From positions 62,001-126,000 of the forward strand of contig NZ_CP089468.1 of NCBI RefSeq assembly GCF_021233435.1: DNA of 64,000 nucleotides. Reading direction: 5' to 3'. The DNA comes from Halobacterium noricense (GTDB lineage: Archaea; Halobacteriota; Halobacteria; Halobacteriales; Halobacteriaceae). Below are positions 8,984 through 18,424 of this stretch, piece after piece; within the stretch, counting starts at the first letter, position 1; each line of letters starts with the position of its first letter. The position numbers were made by a program, and so were the translations under genes. Below the pieces are notes generated by a model. The model saw nothing but the letters and a program-made list of their open reading frames with translations. It made no database searches and was not told the DNA's origin.

Positions 8984-10627
8984 ATGCGACAGCTCCCCGG
9001 ACCGCTGCTGGTCGTCGACCTCGACGACAGGGAGGCGTGGACTGAAGACGTCAGCGACGTGGCCGAGCAGTACGTCGGCGGCCGCGGCGTCGCGACGCGG
9101 CTCGCGCACGAGCGCATCCCGTTCGACGCGGACCCACTCGGCCCCGAGAATCGACTCTTCTTCGCGGTGGGGCCGCTCCAGACGACGACCACGAGCTTCG
9201 CCGGCCGCACGAACCTCACGGGCGTCAGCCCGCTCACTGGTGGTCTGCTCTCCTCGAACGCGGGCGGCTACCTCTCCCGAAATCTCGCAAGCACGGGGTA
9301 CGCGGCGGTCGAACTCCGCGGTGCGAGCGACGACCTCGTCGCCGTCCACGTCACCGACGACGGCGTGGCGTTCGAGGACGTTCCAGAACTCGCTGACGCG
9401 CTCGTGCCCGCGGTCTCGCGTCGCATGGCCGCGGAACGCGACCTCGGCGCGGCACACCTCGCAACCGTCGGCCCGGCGGGCGAGCGCGGCGTGCTGTTCG
9501 CGTCCGTGATGACCTACGACCACCGCGCGTTCGGTCGCGGCGGCCTCGGTGCCGTCCTCGGCGCGAAGGGCGTGAAGTGCGTGTCCTTCGCCGGTGACAG
9601 CGAACCCACGCTGGACGTGCCTGAGGCTGCGCTGTCGGCCATCGACGAGGCGGCGGCGACCAGCGACGACCCCAAGCGCACGCAGGGCACGCCGAGCACG
9701 GTCGACCTGCTGAACGACGAGTACTCGCTGCCGACGCGGTACTTCAGCGAGCAGTCCTTCGAGGTCGCGGACGAACTGAACGGCGACGCCGTCGAGGCGA
9801 AGAAGTACGAGAAGGCGACGTGTTCGGACTGCGCGTTCGCGTGCAAGCTCCCGACCCGAGACGAGGCGAGTGGCGTCGAGACGGAGGGCCCGGAGTACGA
9901 GGCGACGTTCTCGCTGGGCGCGAACGTCGGCGTCGGCGACCTCGTCGACGTGATGCAGTCCAACGACCGCTGCGACGCGCTCGGCCTGGACGTCATCTCC
10001 TGTGGGGACGCAATCGCGGCGTACCTCGCCAGCGAGGACGCGTTCGGGGACGCCGACCGCGTCCACGACCTCGTCACGAAAATCGCGTACCGCGAGGGCG
10101 TCGGCGACGTTCTCGCGGAGGGTGTGAGCGCGGCGGCAGACGAGTTCGGCGTCCGCGACTGGACCGTCAAGAACCTCGGGTTCCCGGGCCACGACGGCCG
10201 CGTCCTCCACGGTCAGGGGCTCTCGTACGCCGTCGCGAATCGTGGCGCCGACCACCTCTACGCGTCCGTGCTCTCCGACGAGTACGGCGACGTCCCCGCG
10301 GACACGCTCGACGGGAAACCCGCGCTGGTCGTCCAGCGCGAGAACGAGCGCGCGCTCGAAGACGCCGCCATCGCGTGCACGTTCTCCGGCGGCCACGTCG
10401 CCGACGAGCACTACGAGGCGCTGCTCGACGCCTCGATGGAGGAGTTGCGGGACGTGGGCGCTCGCATCGTCACCCTGGAGCGCCACTTCAACAACGAGCG
10501 CGGCTTCGACCGCGGCGACGACCGCCTCCCGTTCGACCTCCCCGGGCTGGCGGACGCCATCGACGAGTACTACGAGCGCCGCGGCTGGAACGACGACGGC
10601 ACGGTCCCGGAACGAGTCGTCCCCTAG
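8984..10627 (+). CDS. Aldehyde ferredoxin oxidoreductase family protein (tungsten enzyme)
   Basis: 547-aa member of the AOR family. These enzymes bind a tungsten/molybdenum bis-pyranopterin and a 4Fe-4S cluster and oxidise aldehydes (or similar) with ferredoxin. Seen: N-terminal GGRGVATRL, the pterin-binding stretch GRTNLTGVSPLTGG, cluster Cys in CSDCAFAC (about residue 284) and a further Cys in LDVISCGDA. The substrate cannot be told from sequence. It stands alone, without an adjacent ferredoxin or cofactor gene. The stop shares a CTAG with the convergent gene. Confidence 0.88.
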   Translation: MRQLPGPLLVVDLDDREAWTEDVSDVAEQYVGGRGVATRLAHERIPFDADPLGPENRLFFAVGPLQTTTTSFAGRTNLTGVSPLTGGLLSSNAGGYLSRNLASTGYAAVELRGASDDLVAVHVTDDGVAFEDVPELADALVPAVSRRMAAERDLGAAHLATVGPAGERGVLFASVMTYDHRAFGRGGLGAVLGAKGVKCVSFAGDSEPTLDVPEAALSAIDEAAATSDDPKRTQGTPSTVDLLNDEYSLPTRYFSEQSFEVADELNGDAVEAKKYEKATCSDCAFACKLPTRDEASGVETEGPEYEATFSLGANVGVGDLVDVMQSNDRCDALGLDVISCGDAIAAYLASEDAFGDADRVHDLVTKIAYREGVGDVLAEGVSAAADEFGVRDWTVKNLGFPGHDGRVLHGQGLSYAVANRGADHLYASVLSDEYGDVPADTLDGKPALVVQRENERALEDAAIACTFSGGHVADEHYEALLDASMEELRDVGARIVTLERHFNNERGFDRGDDRLPFDLPGLADAIDEYYERRGWNDDGTVPERVVP

Positions 10628-11052
10628 ATCGGCGCTTCGGGGTCCGGCGTCTCCGCGTCCACGAGCACGAGGTCGAGGCGCTCGTTGTCGCGGTCGTACG
10701 CGCGGACGTCCTCGACGTTCCACGGCGGCACCGCCACCAGCACGGTCGCGTGGAGGTCGTCGGTGACCGAAACCGTCGGGTCGCCGTCCGGGTGCGAGAC
10801 GAACCGCCCCGCCGTCTGGCCGGTCGGCGCGGCGAGATCCATTCCGAAGACGCCGGACAGCGAACTGCCCGCGTCCGGGAAGTAGAACTCCGAGAGAACG
10901 GGTGTCTCCGAATCCAGCCCGATTTGGCCGTCCGTCGGCCGGAGATCGCCAGTGGGCGTCGCGGCGAGCCGTACCGAGATGCTGTCCGGGTCGGCGTCCG
11001 CCGCGAGTTCGCAGAGCACGGAGACGAGCGCTCTCGTAGCGTACGTAGGCAC
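10624..11052 (-). CDS. Hypothetical haloarchaeal protein
   Basis: 142 aa, not recognised. Acidic, with one Cys near the start (VSVLCELAADADPDS) and mostly beta-like segments (ATVLVAVPPWNVEDV). The GTG at 11052 is preferred: upstream codons look noncoding and encode a Pro/Arg-rich stretch. Its TAG lies in the same CTAG as the AOR stop. Transcribed divergently from srp54. Confidence 0.6.
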   Translation of the reverse strand: MPTYATRALVSVLCELAADADPDSISVRLAATPTGDLRPTDGQIGLDSETPVLSEFYFPDAGSSLSGVFGMDLAAPTGQTAGRFVSHPDGDPTVSVTDDLHATVLVAVPPWNVEDVRAYDRDNERLDLVLVDAETPDPEAPI

Positions 11053-11099
11053 GACCCGACGTAGGGCGGGCGCGCGGTTGAACGTACCGACTGTGTGGA

Positions 11100-11290
11100 G
11101 TGTGGGGCTCGCGCATCGCTTCGTCGGCGGCGCTGGTCGCTGCGGCGGGGAGCACCACGTTGCTCGCGGGTCACTCCGTTCCCCGCTCGCCACAACGTGC
11201 CCTCCCTACGGTCGGGCACGCGGCTCGCGCATCGCTGCGCTCCGCGCTCGCCATAACGTGGCGCGCTCTTGGCGCGCCACGCTTTCCAGA
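11100..11290. repeat. Repeat-rich mosaic upstream of srp54
   Basis: Noncoding region with an exact direct repeat GGCTCGCGCATCGCT (11106-11120 and 11222-11236), a near repeat CTCGCCA(C/T)AACGTG, the block CTCCCTACGGTCG (11202-11214) also found in E1, and the perfect hairpin GTGGCGCGC-TCTTG-GCGCGCCAC (11258-11280). Related in style to elements E1-E10 but without their A/T borders. Confidence 0.6.
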
Positions 11291-11330
11291 AAAAGGCTCT
11301 TACGCGCCCACCACCTATCGCACAGTAATA

Positions 11331-12719
11331 ATGGTACTCGACGACCTCGGGAGTTCCCTGCGGGGGACACTCGACAAGCTCCGTGGGAAGTCCCGCATCT
11401 CCGAGGAGGACGTCGACGAAATCGTCAAGGAGATTCAGCGCTCGCTGCTCCAAGCCGACGTCGACGTGAGCCTCGTGATGGAGCTGTCCGACTCCATCGA
11501 AGAACGCGCCCTAGAGGAGGAGCCGCCGGGCGGCACGTCCGCCCGCGACCACGTCCTCCGCATCGTCTACGAGGAGCTCGTGGACCTCGTCGGCGACTCC
11601 ACCGAGATTCCGCTCGAAAACCAGACCATCCTGCTGGCCGGCCTGCAGGGCTCGGGGAAGACCACGACCGCGGCGAAGATGGCGTGGTGGTTCTCGAAGA
11701 AGGGGCTTCGGCCCGCGGTCATCCAGACGGACACGTTCCGCCCGGGCGCCTACGACCAGGCCGAGCAGATGGCCGAGCGCGCGGAGGTCGCGTTCTACGG
11801 CGACCCCGACGAGGACGACCCCGTGAAAATCGCACGGGACGGCCTCGAAGCCACCGAGGACGCCGACGTCCACATCGTGGACACGGCGGGCCGTCACGCG
11901 CTCGAAGACGACCTCATCGGCGAAATCGAGGATATCGAGTCGACGGTCGAACCCGACCGCAGCCTGCTCGTGCTCGACGCCGCAATCGGCCAGGGGGCGA
12001 AAGACCAGGCCCGGGAGTTCGACGACTCCATCGGCATCGACGGCGTCGCCATCACGAAACTCGACGGGACGGCGAAAGGTGGCGGTGCGCTGACGGCCGT
12101 CGACGAGACGGGGTCGACCATCGCGTTCCTCGGGAGTGGGGAGACCGTCCAGGACATCGAGCGCTTCGAGCCGGACAGTTTCATCTCGCGGCTGCTCGGG
12201 ATGGGCGACCTCAAGCAGCTCACCGAGCGCGTCGAGCGCGCGATGGAGGAGACGGGGCTCGAAGAGGACGACGACTGGGACCCCGAGGACCTGATGAAAG
12301 GGGAGTTCACCCTCAAGGACATGCGCAAGCAGATGGAGGCCATGGACAACATGGGCCCCCTCGACCAGGTGATGGACATGATTCCGGGGATGGGCGGCGG
12401 CATGATGGACCAGCTCCCGGACGACGCGATGGACGTCACCCAGGAGCGCATGCGCAACTTCAGCGTCATCATGGACTCGATGACCGAGGACGAACTGGAG
12501 AACCCGCGCTCCATCGGTGCCTCGCAGGTGCGGCGCATCGCAAAGGGCTCCGGACAGAGCGAGGAGACCATCCGCGAACTGCTCGACCAGCACAAGATGA
12601 TGGCCCAGACGATGAAGCAGTTCCAGGGGATGGGCGACGGTGACATGCAGCGGATGATGAAGCAGATGCAGCAGGGCGGCGGCGGTGGCGGAGGCGGCGG
12701 CTTCGGCGGCATGTTCTGA
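11331..12719 (+). CDS. srp54: Signal recognition particle protein SRP54
   Basis: 462-aa GTPase that binds SRP RNA and signal sequences. NG domain with [14 protein letters not shown] (P-loop), [10 protein letters not shown] and [11 protein letters not shown]; a Met-rich M domain (about 290-440); and a Gly-rich tail. Start [10 protein letters not shown] at ATG 11331; a CTCTTAC box lies about 30 bp upstream. The upstream region carries dispersed repeats and a 9-bp hairpin. Confidence 0.97.
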   Translation: MVLDDLGSSLRGTLDKLRGKSRISEEDVDEIVKEIQRSLLQADVDVSLVMELSDSIEERALEEEPPGGTSARDHVLRIVYEELVDLVGDSTEIPLENQTILLAGLQGSGKTTTAAKMAWWFSKKGLRPAVIQTDTFRPGAYDQAEQMAERAEVAFYGDPDEDDPVKIARDGLEATEDADVHIVDTAGRHALEDDLIGEIEDIESTVEPDRSLLVLDAAIGQGAKDQAREFDDSIGIDGVAITKLDGTAKGGGALTAVDETGSTIAFLGSGETVQDIERFEPDSFISRLLGMGDLKQLTERVERAMEETGLEEDDDWDPEDLMKGEFTLKDMRKQMEAMDNMGPLDQVMDMIPGMGGGMMDQLPDDAMDVTQERMRNFSVIMDSMTEDELENPRSIGASQVRRIAKGSGQSEETIRELLDQHKMMAQTMKQFQGMGDGDMQRMMKQMQQGGGGGGGGGFGGMF

Positions 12720-12767
12720 GGCCGCCGACCAGTACTGTTTTGCCGTGGGGCGCGTACCTCGGCGTGA

Positions 12768-13697
12768 ATGGTGGCACGACAACAGTCCCCACAGCACGCC
12801 CGCGTCCGGCGAGTGACGCGCGTGCCGGTCGACGAGGTGCCCGAGGCGTACCCGTTCGACGTGGACGCCAGCCACGCGCTCGAACTCGTCGTCGAGCGCG
12901 AGGGCGAGTCGCCGGAGGACGCCCCTGAGACTGTTCGCGTCTTCGAGGCGTGGCCGAGCGGCGGCCACACCGGCAGCCGGCTGGCGCGCGTGCTGGACGC
13001 GGTTGGCGAGCAGTCCGGCGATCCGGGCGCGCTCGACGGGGAACGCGTCGCCCTCGAATCCCGGGACGGCGCACACCGCGTGGACGTCGACGGAACACAG
13101 GCACTCCGCGAGCGGACGGTACCCGCGAGCGAGAGCGCGCACTCGCTGGCGGAGGTCGCCATCGTCGGCGGCGCGCTCGCTGGCTTGCTCGGCTTCTTCC
13201 TCGCGTGGACGACGTACCGGTGGGCAGCGACGCCGCTCGTGGCGAGCGCGCTCGTCGTGCTCGCGCTCTCGCTGGGCTACGATGCGTGGCGAACCCACGA
13301 CGCGACGTGGTCGCCGCGCCCGCTCCCGTGGGCCGCCGGCGGCGTCGTCCCCGTCCTGAACGCCGCCGTCGCCGCGGCGTACCTCGCGCGGAAGGCGGTC
13401 GCACTCAACACGCCCGACGACGCCGCGGAGGTCTGGCGCGACCTCCTCGCAGGAACCATCGTCGCGTTCGCGGTGGGACTCGCTCTCGCGGCGTTCGACC
13501 TCACGTTCCCCGTCGGTGCGACTATCTTCGTGCACGCGTGGGCGCTCGCCCCAGTCGGCGTCTACCTCGACGCGCGCTCGGACCGCCACGGCACCGACCG
13601 ACCCAAGCGGGCGCTGTGGCTCGCCGGCGCGGTCGTGTTCGGCGGTGCGGGCGCGCTCGTCTACCTCCTGCGGACGGACGGCGTCGACCTACAGTAG
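12768..13697 (+). CDS. Hypothetical membrane protein
   Basis: 309 aa, not recognised. Soluble N-terminal half (residues 1-130, acidic), then about six hydrophobic segments (for example VAIVGGALAGLLGFFLAW and AGTIVAFAVGLALAAF). TGTTTTGCC about 32 bp before the ATG gives its own promoter downstream of srp54. The 3' end overlaps the NUDIX gene by 9 bp, tail to tail. Confidence 0.65.
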   Translation: MVARQQSPQHARVRRVTRVPVDEVPEAYPFDVDASHALELVVEREGESPEDAPETVRVFEAWPSGGHTGSRLARVLDAVGEQSGDPGALDGERVALESRDGAHRVDVDGTQALRERTVPASESAHSLAEVAIVGGALAGLLGFFLAWTTYRWAATPLVASALVVLALSLGYDAWRTHDATWSPRPLPWAAGGVVPVLNAAVAAAYLARKAVALNTPDDAAEVWRDLLAGTIVAFAVGLALAAFDLTFPVGATIFVHAWALAPVGVYLDARSDRHGTDRPKRALWLAGAVVFGGAGALVYLLRTDGVDLQ

Positions 13698-14273
13698 CTC
13701 CAGAATTCGCTCGCGGTCCCGGAAATCCTCGGGAAGCGTCTCGGCGTCGAACCAGCGGACGTCCTCGATTTCCGGCTCACCCGAGGAGACACGCACGAGC
13801 GGCGCGGCCCGACTACCGCCGACGCGCCGGCCCGTGAACACGACCAGCGGAACGTGGACGCGCTCGGGGCCGCCGTAGTCGATGGCGAAGTTCCGCGCGT
13901 ACAGCACGCCCGTCACTTCGGCATCGATGTTGGTCTCCTCACGAGTCTCGCGGACCGCTGTCTCCGCGAGCGACTCGCCGGGGTCCTGCGCGCCGCCCGG
14001 GTTCGTCCAGCCGTCCCGGTAGCCCTGCCCGACGCCGAGCACGCGCCCCTCGTCGACGACGACGAGTCCGCCGACGCCCGGCAGCCGGTCGAGTTGTTCC
14101 TCGACGGACGACGGGAACGCGTCCTCGGTGGCGTGCGGCGGCGGGTCGATTGGCTGCGGGTCCAGCATCAGCGCGTCGCCGTCGGCGTCGGCGTGTTCGG
14201 CGACCGCCTGCTCGCGGAGGCGGCGGGCGCGCTCGCGGAGTCGCGCGGCGACCGTCCCGGGGTCCTCGCTCAC
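13689..14273 (-). CDS. NUDIX hydrolase
   Basis: 194-aa pyrophosphohydrolase of unknown substrate. The NUDIX box is complete except for the last Gly: GAQDPGE-x7-RETREETNI (near residue 110). The N-terminal 60 residues hold a charged helix (RLRERARRLREQAVAEHADAD). The start is the GTG at 14273, since further upstream the frame is antisense to the next gene. Confidence 0.85.
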   Translation of the reverse strand: MSEDPGTVAARLRERARRLREQAVAEHADADGDALMLDPQPIDPPPHATEDAFPSSVEEQLDRLPGVGGLVVVDEGRVLGVGQGYRDGWTNPGGAQDPGESLAETAVRETREETNIDAEVTGVLYARNFAIDYGGPERVHVPLVVFTGRRVGGSRAAPLVRVSSGEPEIEDVRWFDAETLPEDFRDRERILELL

Positions 14274-14351
14274 AGCTACAATTCGTGCGCGCGACGCAAA
14301 AAGCCACGCCTGCCGGCGGGTTTTTTCCCGGGCGGACGCGTGCACTCGGCC

Positions 14352-14930
14352 ATGACCATTCGCGCGGTCGCCGAGGACGCCTACCGCGAGGCGTTCGGCA
14401 TCCTCGTGCTGTCCGCCGTCGCGAGCGTCTTCTCCGGGGTCGTGCTCGGCGGGATGGAGCGCGAACTCACCGTCGTCCCCGGCCTGCTCACCATCGTCCC
14501 CGCGCTGCTGGCGACCCGCGGGAGCGTCTACGGATCGCTGGGCGCGCGACTCGCAACCGGGCTCCACCAGGGGCTCGTCGAACCCGAACTCTCGGTCCCG
14601 GACCGCCGCGTGCGCTCGGCGGTCGCCGCCGCGATGCTCAACGGCGTCGTCATCTCCGCGGTCGCCGCCGCCGTCGGCTACGGCATCCGTCACGCCCTCG
14701 ACCTGCCCGTCGCGCCGCTGTCCGCGCTGCTCGTCGTCGCGCTCGTCGCCGGCGTACTCTCGGGCGCGGGGCTCACGCTCGTCGTCATCGTCACCGTGTT
14801 CGTCGGCTTCCGCCGCGGCCTCAACCCGGACGCGCTCGCCGGCCCCGTCGTCACCACGACCGGCGACGTCATCGGCATCGCGACGATGCTCGCGGGCGCA
14901 CGGCTCGCCATCGCCGTAGGGGTGGTCTGA
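14352..14930 (+). CDS. MgtE/SLC41-type membrane half-protein A
   Basis: 192-aa integral membrane protein resembling one MgtE transmembrane domain (divalent cation transport). It has about five TM segments and the conserved GLLTIVPALLATRGSVYGSLGARLATGLH pattern and TTGDVIG near the C-terminus. No N-domain or CBS domains. The next gene is a homologous half that starts in the base after this stop, so a heteromeric transporter is likely. Confidence 0.8.
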   Translation: MTIRAVAEDAYREAFGILVLSAVASVFSGVVLGGMERELTVVPGLLTIVPALLATRGSVYGSLGARLATGLHQGLVEPELSVPDRRVRSAVAAAMLNGVVISAVAAAVGYGIRHALDLPVAPLSALLVVALVAGVLSGAGLTLVVIVTVFVGFRRGLNPDALAGPVVTTTGDVIGIATMLAGARLAIAVGVV

Positions 14931-15488
14931 GTGACCGAGGAGTGGTCCGTCCGTGGCATCGTCGCGGCGACGTTTCCACTCCTAGCGGTGCTCACCGTCG
15001 TCGAACTCTGGGGCGGGCTGGTGCTGGACGGCAGCCGCGCCGTCCTCACGCAGTACCCGTCGCTTTTGACGCTCGTCCCCGGCATCATCGCCGTCGCCGG
15101 CAACCTCGGGAGCGTGCTCGCCAGCCGGCTGTCGACGGCGTTCCACCTCGGCACGCTCGCGTTCGACCCGACCGACGACGCGCTCGCGGGCAACGCCGCC
15201 GCGACGTTCGCGCTCGCCGGCACGCTGTTCCCCGCGGTCGGTGCGGGCGCGTGGCTCGCCCGGTTCGCCCTCGGGGACGTCTCGCTCGCGCTCGGGACGG
15301 TCGTCTTCATCGCGGCCGCGTCCGGCCTCCTGCTCGCGGTCGTCGCCGTCGCCATCGCGACCACCGCGACCTACGCCGCCTTCCAGCTCCAGCTCGACCC
15401 CGACGACGTCGTCATCCCGGTCGTCACGACGACCTGCGACGTGCTCGGCGTCGTCGTCTTTCTGCTGGTCGTGGGTGCCGTGGTGTAG
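14931..15488 (+). CDS. MgtE/SLC41-type membrane half-protein B
   Basis: 185 aa; GTG start directly after the TGA of half A. Same pattern (SLLTLVPGIIAVAGNLGSVLASRLSTAFHLG and PVVTTTCDVLG), five TM segments. The two halves probably pair to build the channel that a full MgtE makes from its own dimer. Regulatory cytoplasmic domains are absent. Confidence 0.8.
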   Translation: MTEEWSVRGIVAATFPLLAVLTVVELWGGLVLDGSRAVLTQYPSLLTLVPGIIAVAGNLGSVLASRLSTAFHLGTLAFDPTDDALAGNAAATFALAGTLFPAVGAGAWLARFALGDVSLALGTVVFIAAASGLLLAVVAVAIATTATYAAFQLQLDPDDVVIPVVTTTCDVLGVVVFLLVVGAVV

Positions 15489-15533
15489 TGGGAGACCGAC
15501 ACCGGTAATTCGCCCGCGTACGAACTGCCGAGC

Positions 15534-16487
15534 GTGCAACTCGCGGCGCTCCTCGCGGACGTCCTCCCGCGTGTAGCGGCTGTCTCGGTCGCCATCGCGG
15601 TTGGGCTCACGCTCGCGAACCTCGCGGTCGCGTTCGGCGCGGTGCAGTACGTCGCCCGGTTCGCAAAACCACTCACCGGGCCCGCGAACCTCCCCGACGA
15701 GGTCGGGACGGCCATCTTGGCGACCACCGCGTCGCCGACCGCCGGCTACGGGATGCTCAAGGAGTACCGGGACGCCGGCGTGCTCGACGACCGCGCCACG
15801 CTGATTGCGGTGACGATAAACACGTTCTTCGGGTTCGTCCAGCACATCTTCACGTTCTACGCGCCCGTGCTGATTCCGATTCTCGGGCTGGAGGTCGGGC
15901 TCACGTACGTCGGCGCGCGGGCGGGCGTCAGCCTCGCTATCACGCTCATCGGCGTGTTCGCGGGCGCGCTCTTCCTCACGGAGCGCAACGTCGCGCCCGC
16001 CACCGACGCTGACGTGGACCTCCCCGGCGACGGCGACCAGACCCGCGGCGAGGCCGTCCGGGGCGCGCTCGCGAAGACCAGAGGGAAGCTGTTCAGTATT
16101 GTGCCGCGGCTCGCAATCGTCTACACCGCCGTCGTCTACCTCACGACGGCCTACGACGTTACGGAGTACACGGCCGCTGCTGCACCGCTGACCGACCTCG
16201 TCGGATTGCCGTCGGCGAGCGTGCCCGCCATCGCCACGTTCGCCGTCGACACGACGACTGGTGCAATCTTCATCGCGCCACAAGTCCCCGGAACGTTCAC
16301 CGCGCGGGAGGCCGTCGCGACGATGCTCGTCGGCGGCGTCGTCTCGTTCGCCGTCTCGACGTTCAAGCGCTCGATTCCGTTCCAGTACGGCATCTGGGGG
16401 GCGCGCTTCGGGTCGAAAGTCATCGCCGTCAACGTCGCCACAAAAGTCGTCTTCATCGCGGTCGCAATCGCTGTCCTGCTCGCGTAG
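15534..16487 (+). CDS. Nucleoside-recognition (Gate) domain membrane protein
   Basis: 317 aa with about eight TM segments. The central segment VGTAILATTASPTAGYGMLKEYRDAGV and FFGFVQHIFTFYAPVLIPILG match archaeal proteins annotated as nucleoside-recognition/Gate domain. Transport function is likely; the substrate is unknown. GTG start at 15534. Lies 45 bp after the MgtE-like pair and may belong to the same transcript. Confidence 0.7.
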   Translation: MQLAALLADVLPRVAAVSVAIAVGLTLANLAVAFGAVQYVARFAKPLTGPANLPDEVGTAILATTASPTAGYGMLKEYRDAGVLDDRATLIAVTINTFFGFVQHIFTFYAPVLIPILGLEVGLTYVGARAGVSLAITLIGVFAGALFLTERNVAPATDADVDLPGDGDQTRGEAVRGALAKTRGKLFSIVPRLAIVYTAVVYLTTAYDVTEYTAAAAPLTDLVGLPSASVPAIATFAVDTTTGAIFIAPQVPGTFTAREAVATMLVGGVVSFAVSTFKRSIPFQYGIWGARFGSKVIAVNVATKVVFIAVAIAVLLA

Positions 16488-16490
16488 GCT

Positions 16491-16922
16491 CTACTCGTCG
16501 GCTTCGACGGGTTTGCCGTCCTCGGTCCGCGGCGCGAGGTACGCGATAAAGGACTCCACGTCGGGCTCGTTCACCGTGACCTCGACGTGGAGGTCGCCGA
16601 GTTCGTCCGGGCTCCCGACGGAGAAGTTCACCTTCCCGACGTACGCCGCCTGCTTCTTCAGGTCGAAGCTGAAGCCGCTGTCCGTCTGGTTGCGCAGGAA
16701 CTCCTTGCGCGCGGTGTCGAGGATGCGCTGTTCGAACAGCTGCTCGCGGAACGTCTCGACGTCGTGGCACTCCGCAGTAACTCTATCACCATGGGTCTCG
16801 ACGTCCGCTGTTGGGAACAGCCCGGTAATCGTCTCGACGACGCGGTCCGCGACTTCCGTCGGTTTGACTGGCGCGGACAGTTCCACGTCCACGCTGTAGA
16901 GGACACCCTGGTCGTCGCTCAC
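16491..16922 (-). CDS. UPF0201 family RNA-binding-like protein
   Basis: 143-aa archaeal UPF0201 protein with an L5-like fold and suspected RNA binding. Family features: VDVELSAPVKPTEV at the N-terminus and LDTARKEFLRNQ in the middle. GTG start at 16922 overlaps the TGA of the UPF0200 gene (GTGA, 4 bp), so it is coupled to it. Confidence 0.85.
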   Translation of the reverse strand: MSDDQGVLYSVDVELSAPVKPTEVADRVVETITGLFPTADVETHGDRVTAECHDVETFREQLFEQRILDTARKEFLRNQTDSGFSFDLKKQAAYVGKVNFSVGSPDELGDLHVEVTVNEPDVESFIAYLAPRTEDGKPVEADE

Positions 16923-17509
16923 GTCTCCTCCACCTCCGCTTCTGCCTCCGTCTCAGTCGGCGGGTCGTCGGCTTCCTCTGTGAGGAGTTCGGTGACGCGC
17001 TCGTGGAACTCCTCGAGGCTCCCCGTGTTCTCGACACGGACGTCGGCGGCCTCGATGGCTTCGTCCATCCCGAACCCGCGCTCGCGCTCCTCGCGCGCCG
17101 CGAGCGTCTCGCCCTCGACGTCACCGGGGCGGCCACGACCCTCGATGCGCTCGCGGCGCAGGTCGTAGGGCGCGTACACTTCCACGAGCGTGAACGCGCC
17201 GTCGAACGCGTCCCGGAACTGCTCGACCTCCACACCCGACCGGATACCGTCCACGAGCACCACGTCGTTGTCCTCGAGGTGGTCGCGGATGATGGGCAGC
17301 GAGCGCTCGGCGATAGCGCCCGGGCCGCCCTCCTCGCGGAGTTTCTGTGCGATGCGTCCGTGGTGTTCCGCCGGGTCGAGGCCGCGGTCCCGGCACTCCT
17401 GCCGGATGACGTCGCCCATGATGACGACGGGCACGCCGAGCTCCTCGGCGACCGCAGCGGCCTCGCTCTTGCCGCTGCCCGGCATCCCCACGGTACCGAT
17501 AACTCTCAT
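16919..17509 (-). CDS. UPF0200 family P-loop kinase-like protein
   Basis: 196-aa nucleotide-kinase-fold protein resembling dephospho-CoA or adenylate kinases. Walker A GMPGSGKSE lies near residue 8; an Arg-rich lid (ERIEGRGRPGD) and a VLVDGIRSGVE strand follow. Activity is unproven in the family. Start MRVIGTV at ATG 17509. The acidic Thr/Glu tail (PPTETEAEAEVEET) is haloarchaeal. Confidence 0.85.
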   Translation of the reverse strand: MRVIGTVGMPGSGKSEAAAVAEELGVPVVIMGDVIRQECRDRGLDPAEHHGRIAQKLREEGGPGAIAERSLPIIRDHLEDNDVVLVDGIRSGVEVEQFRDAFDGAFTLVEVYAPYDLRRERIEGRGRPGDVEGETLAAREERERGFGMDEAIEAADVRVENTGSLEEFHERVTELLTEEADDPPTETEAEAEVEET

Positions 17510-17611
17510 TACACGGACGTAGCAGCCGACCGTACCTGTGTGCTTCGACTCGGTACCCACCGTCGACGCCAACCCGTCGGTTTTTACTCGCGTCGCCTGT
17601 ACTTCCCGGCA

Positions 17612-17686
17612 GGGCACGTAGCTCAGTTCGGACAGAGCATTCGGCTTCTAACCGAAATGCCGGGGGTTCGAATCCCTCCGTGCCCG
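17612..17686 (+). tRNA. tRNA-Arg (UCU)
   Basis: Complete cloverleaf. Acceptor GGGCACG (17612-17618) pairs with CGTGCCC (17679-17685), discriminator G; D arm 17621-17638; anticodon stem TTCGG/CCGAA with loop CTTCTAA, anticodon TCT at 17647-17649; variable loop 17657-17661; T arm GGGGG-TTCGAAT-CCCTC. No encoded CCA, no intron. A TTTTTACTCG box sits about 30 bp upstream. Followed within a few bases by element E9. Confidence 0.96.
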
Positions 17687-17995
17687 TGTACCTCTTTACT
17701 TCGTCGGGTTTCCTCGCTCACTTCGTTCGCTGCGGGAACCCGCTCTGCTCACGGCGCTACACGCCGTCTGTTCGCGGGCCGTCGGCCCGCTCACATGGTA
17801 TGGGGAACCTCCGGTTCCGCACTATTCGCACGGCCAGCGGGACCTTCGGTCCCGCTCGGCTCGCAAAAATCTACGCTAAAAACTTCCCGCGACTCGCTGC
17901 TCACGGCTCGCGTTGCTCGCCGTTCGCACAGTCCGAGGCGCTTCGCGCCTCGCGTCGCTCGTCGCGGTGAAACGCGCGGCTTCGCCGCCGTATGC
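17687..17995 (+). repeat. Hairpin mosaic element E9 (downstream of tRNA-Arg)
   Basis: Noncoding, about 310 bp. Triplet-loop hairpins include GGAACC-TCC-GGTTCC, GCGGGACC-TTC-GGTCCCGC and GAGGCGC-TTC-GCGCCTC, with an AAAAATCTACGCTAAAAAC border and a distal end TATGC. Positions 17763-17869 match 46289-46395 in E7 with four mismatches and no gap. The rest of the gap (17996-18133) has only a GCCGGC...GCCGGC inverted repeat and no gene I can support. Confidence 0.75.
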
Positions 17996-18133
17996 TCGTT
18001 AACTGAGAATGACGAGGGCGACGACTAGCGGTCGCCATCGCGAGAATCGGAGTGGTCGTGCCCGCGGCTCGGCGGCGACACGCGCGCCGGCCCACCAGCC
18101 GGCCGCGCGGCTCGCCGAACGCACCGTCGAGGG

Positions 18134-18283
18134 TTACATCAGCTGCTTGACTTCCTCGAAGTCGGCGCGGCAGAACGGGCAGCGGTAGCTCGTCTCGAAT
18201 CCCGTGGTCTGGGCGACAGTTCGCGTTTCGAGTTCGTGCATCGCGATGCCGCGACCACAGTCAGGGCAGTCGAGCTTTGGCAC
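18134..18283 (-). CDS. Small zinc-ribbon protein
   Basis: 49 aa with two CxxC knuckles (CPDC at about 6-9, CPFC at about 36-39) separated by a short acidic linker: a single zinc ribbon and little else. GTG start at 18283, supported by a GTTTTAAG box about 29 bp upstream on the minus strand. Function unknown; small zinc proteins are common in haloarchaea. Confidence 0.8.
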   Translation of the reverse strand: MPKLDCPDCGRGIAMHELETRTVAQTTGFETSYRCPFCRADFEEVKQLM

Positions 18284-18424
18284 GTGCCACGCATACACAC
18301 GCCACTGTCTTAAAACGAGGGTTGGTAGATGATAACATGCCAGCGCTGAAGGCGGCTGCTTCGCGCCGATAGCGGGCGTTCCGTCGCGCGAGCGGCGACA
18401 CGAACGCGGCATACGTCTTGTGGC

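Noticed and set aside
7628-11158. 1176-codon open frame antisense to prefoldin, ftsY and the AOR gene
   Set aside because: Long antisense frames are expected in very GC-rich DNA. The sequence is Arg/Val-rich, with no motif and no promoter, and the sense genes are unambiguous.
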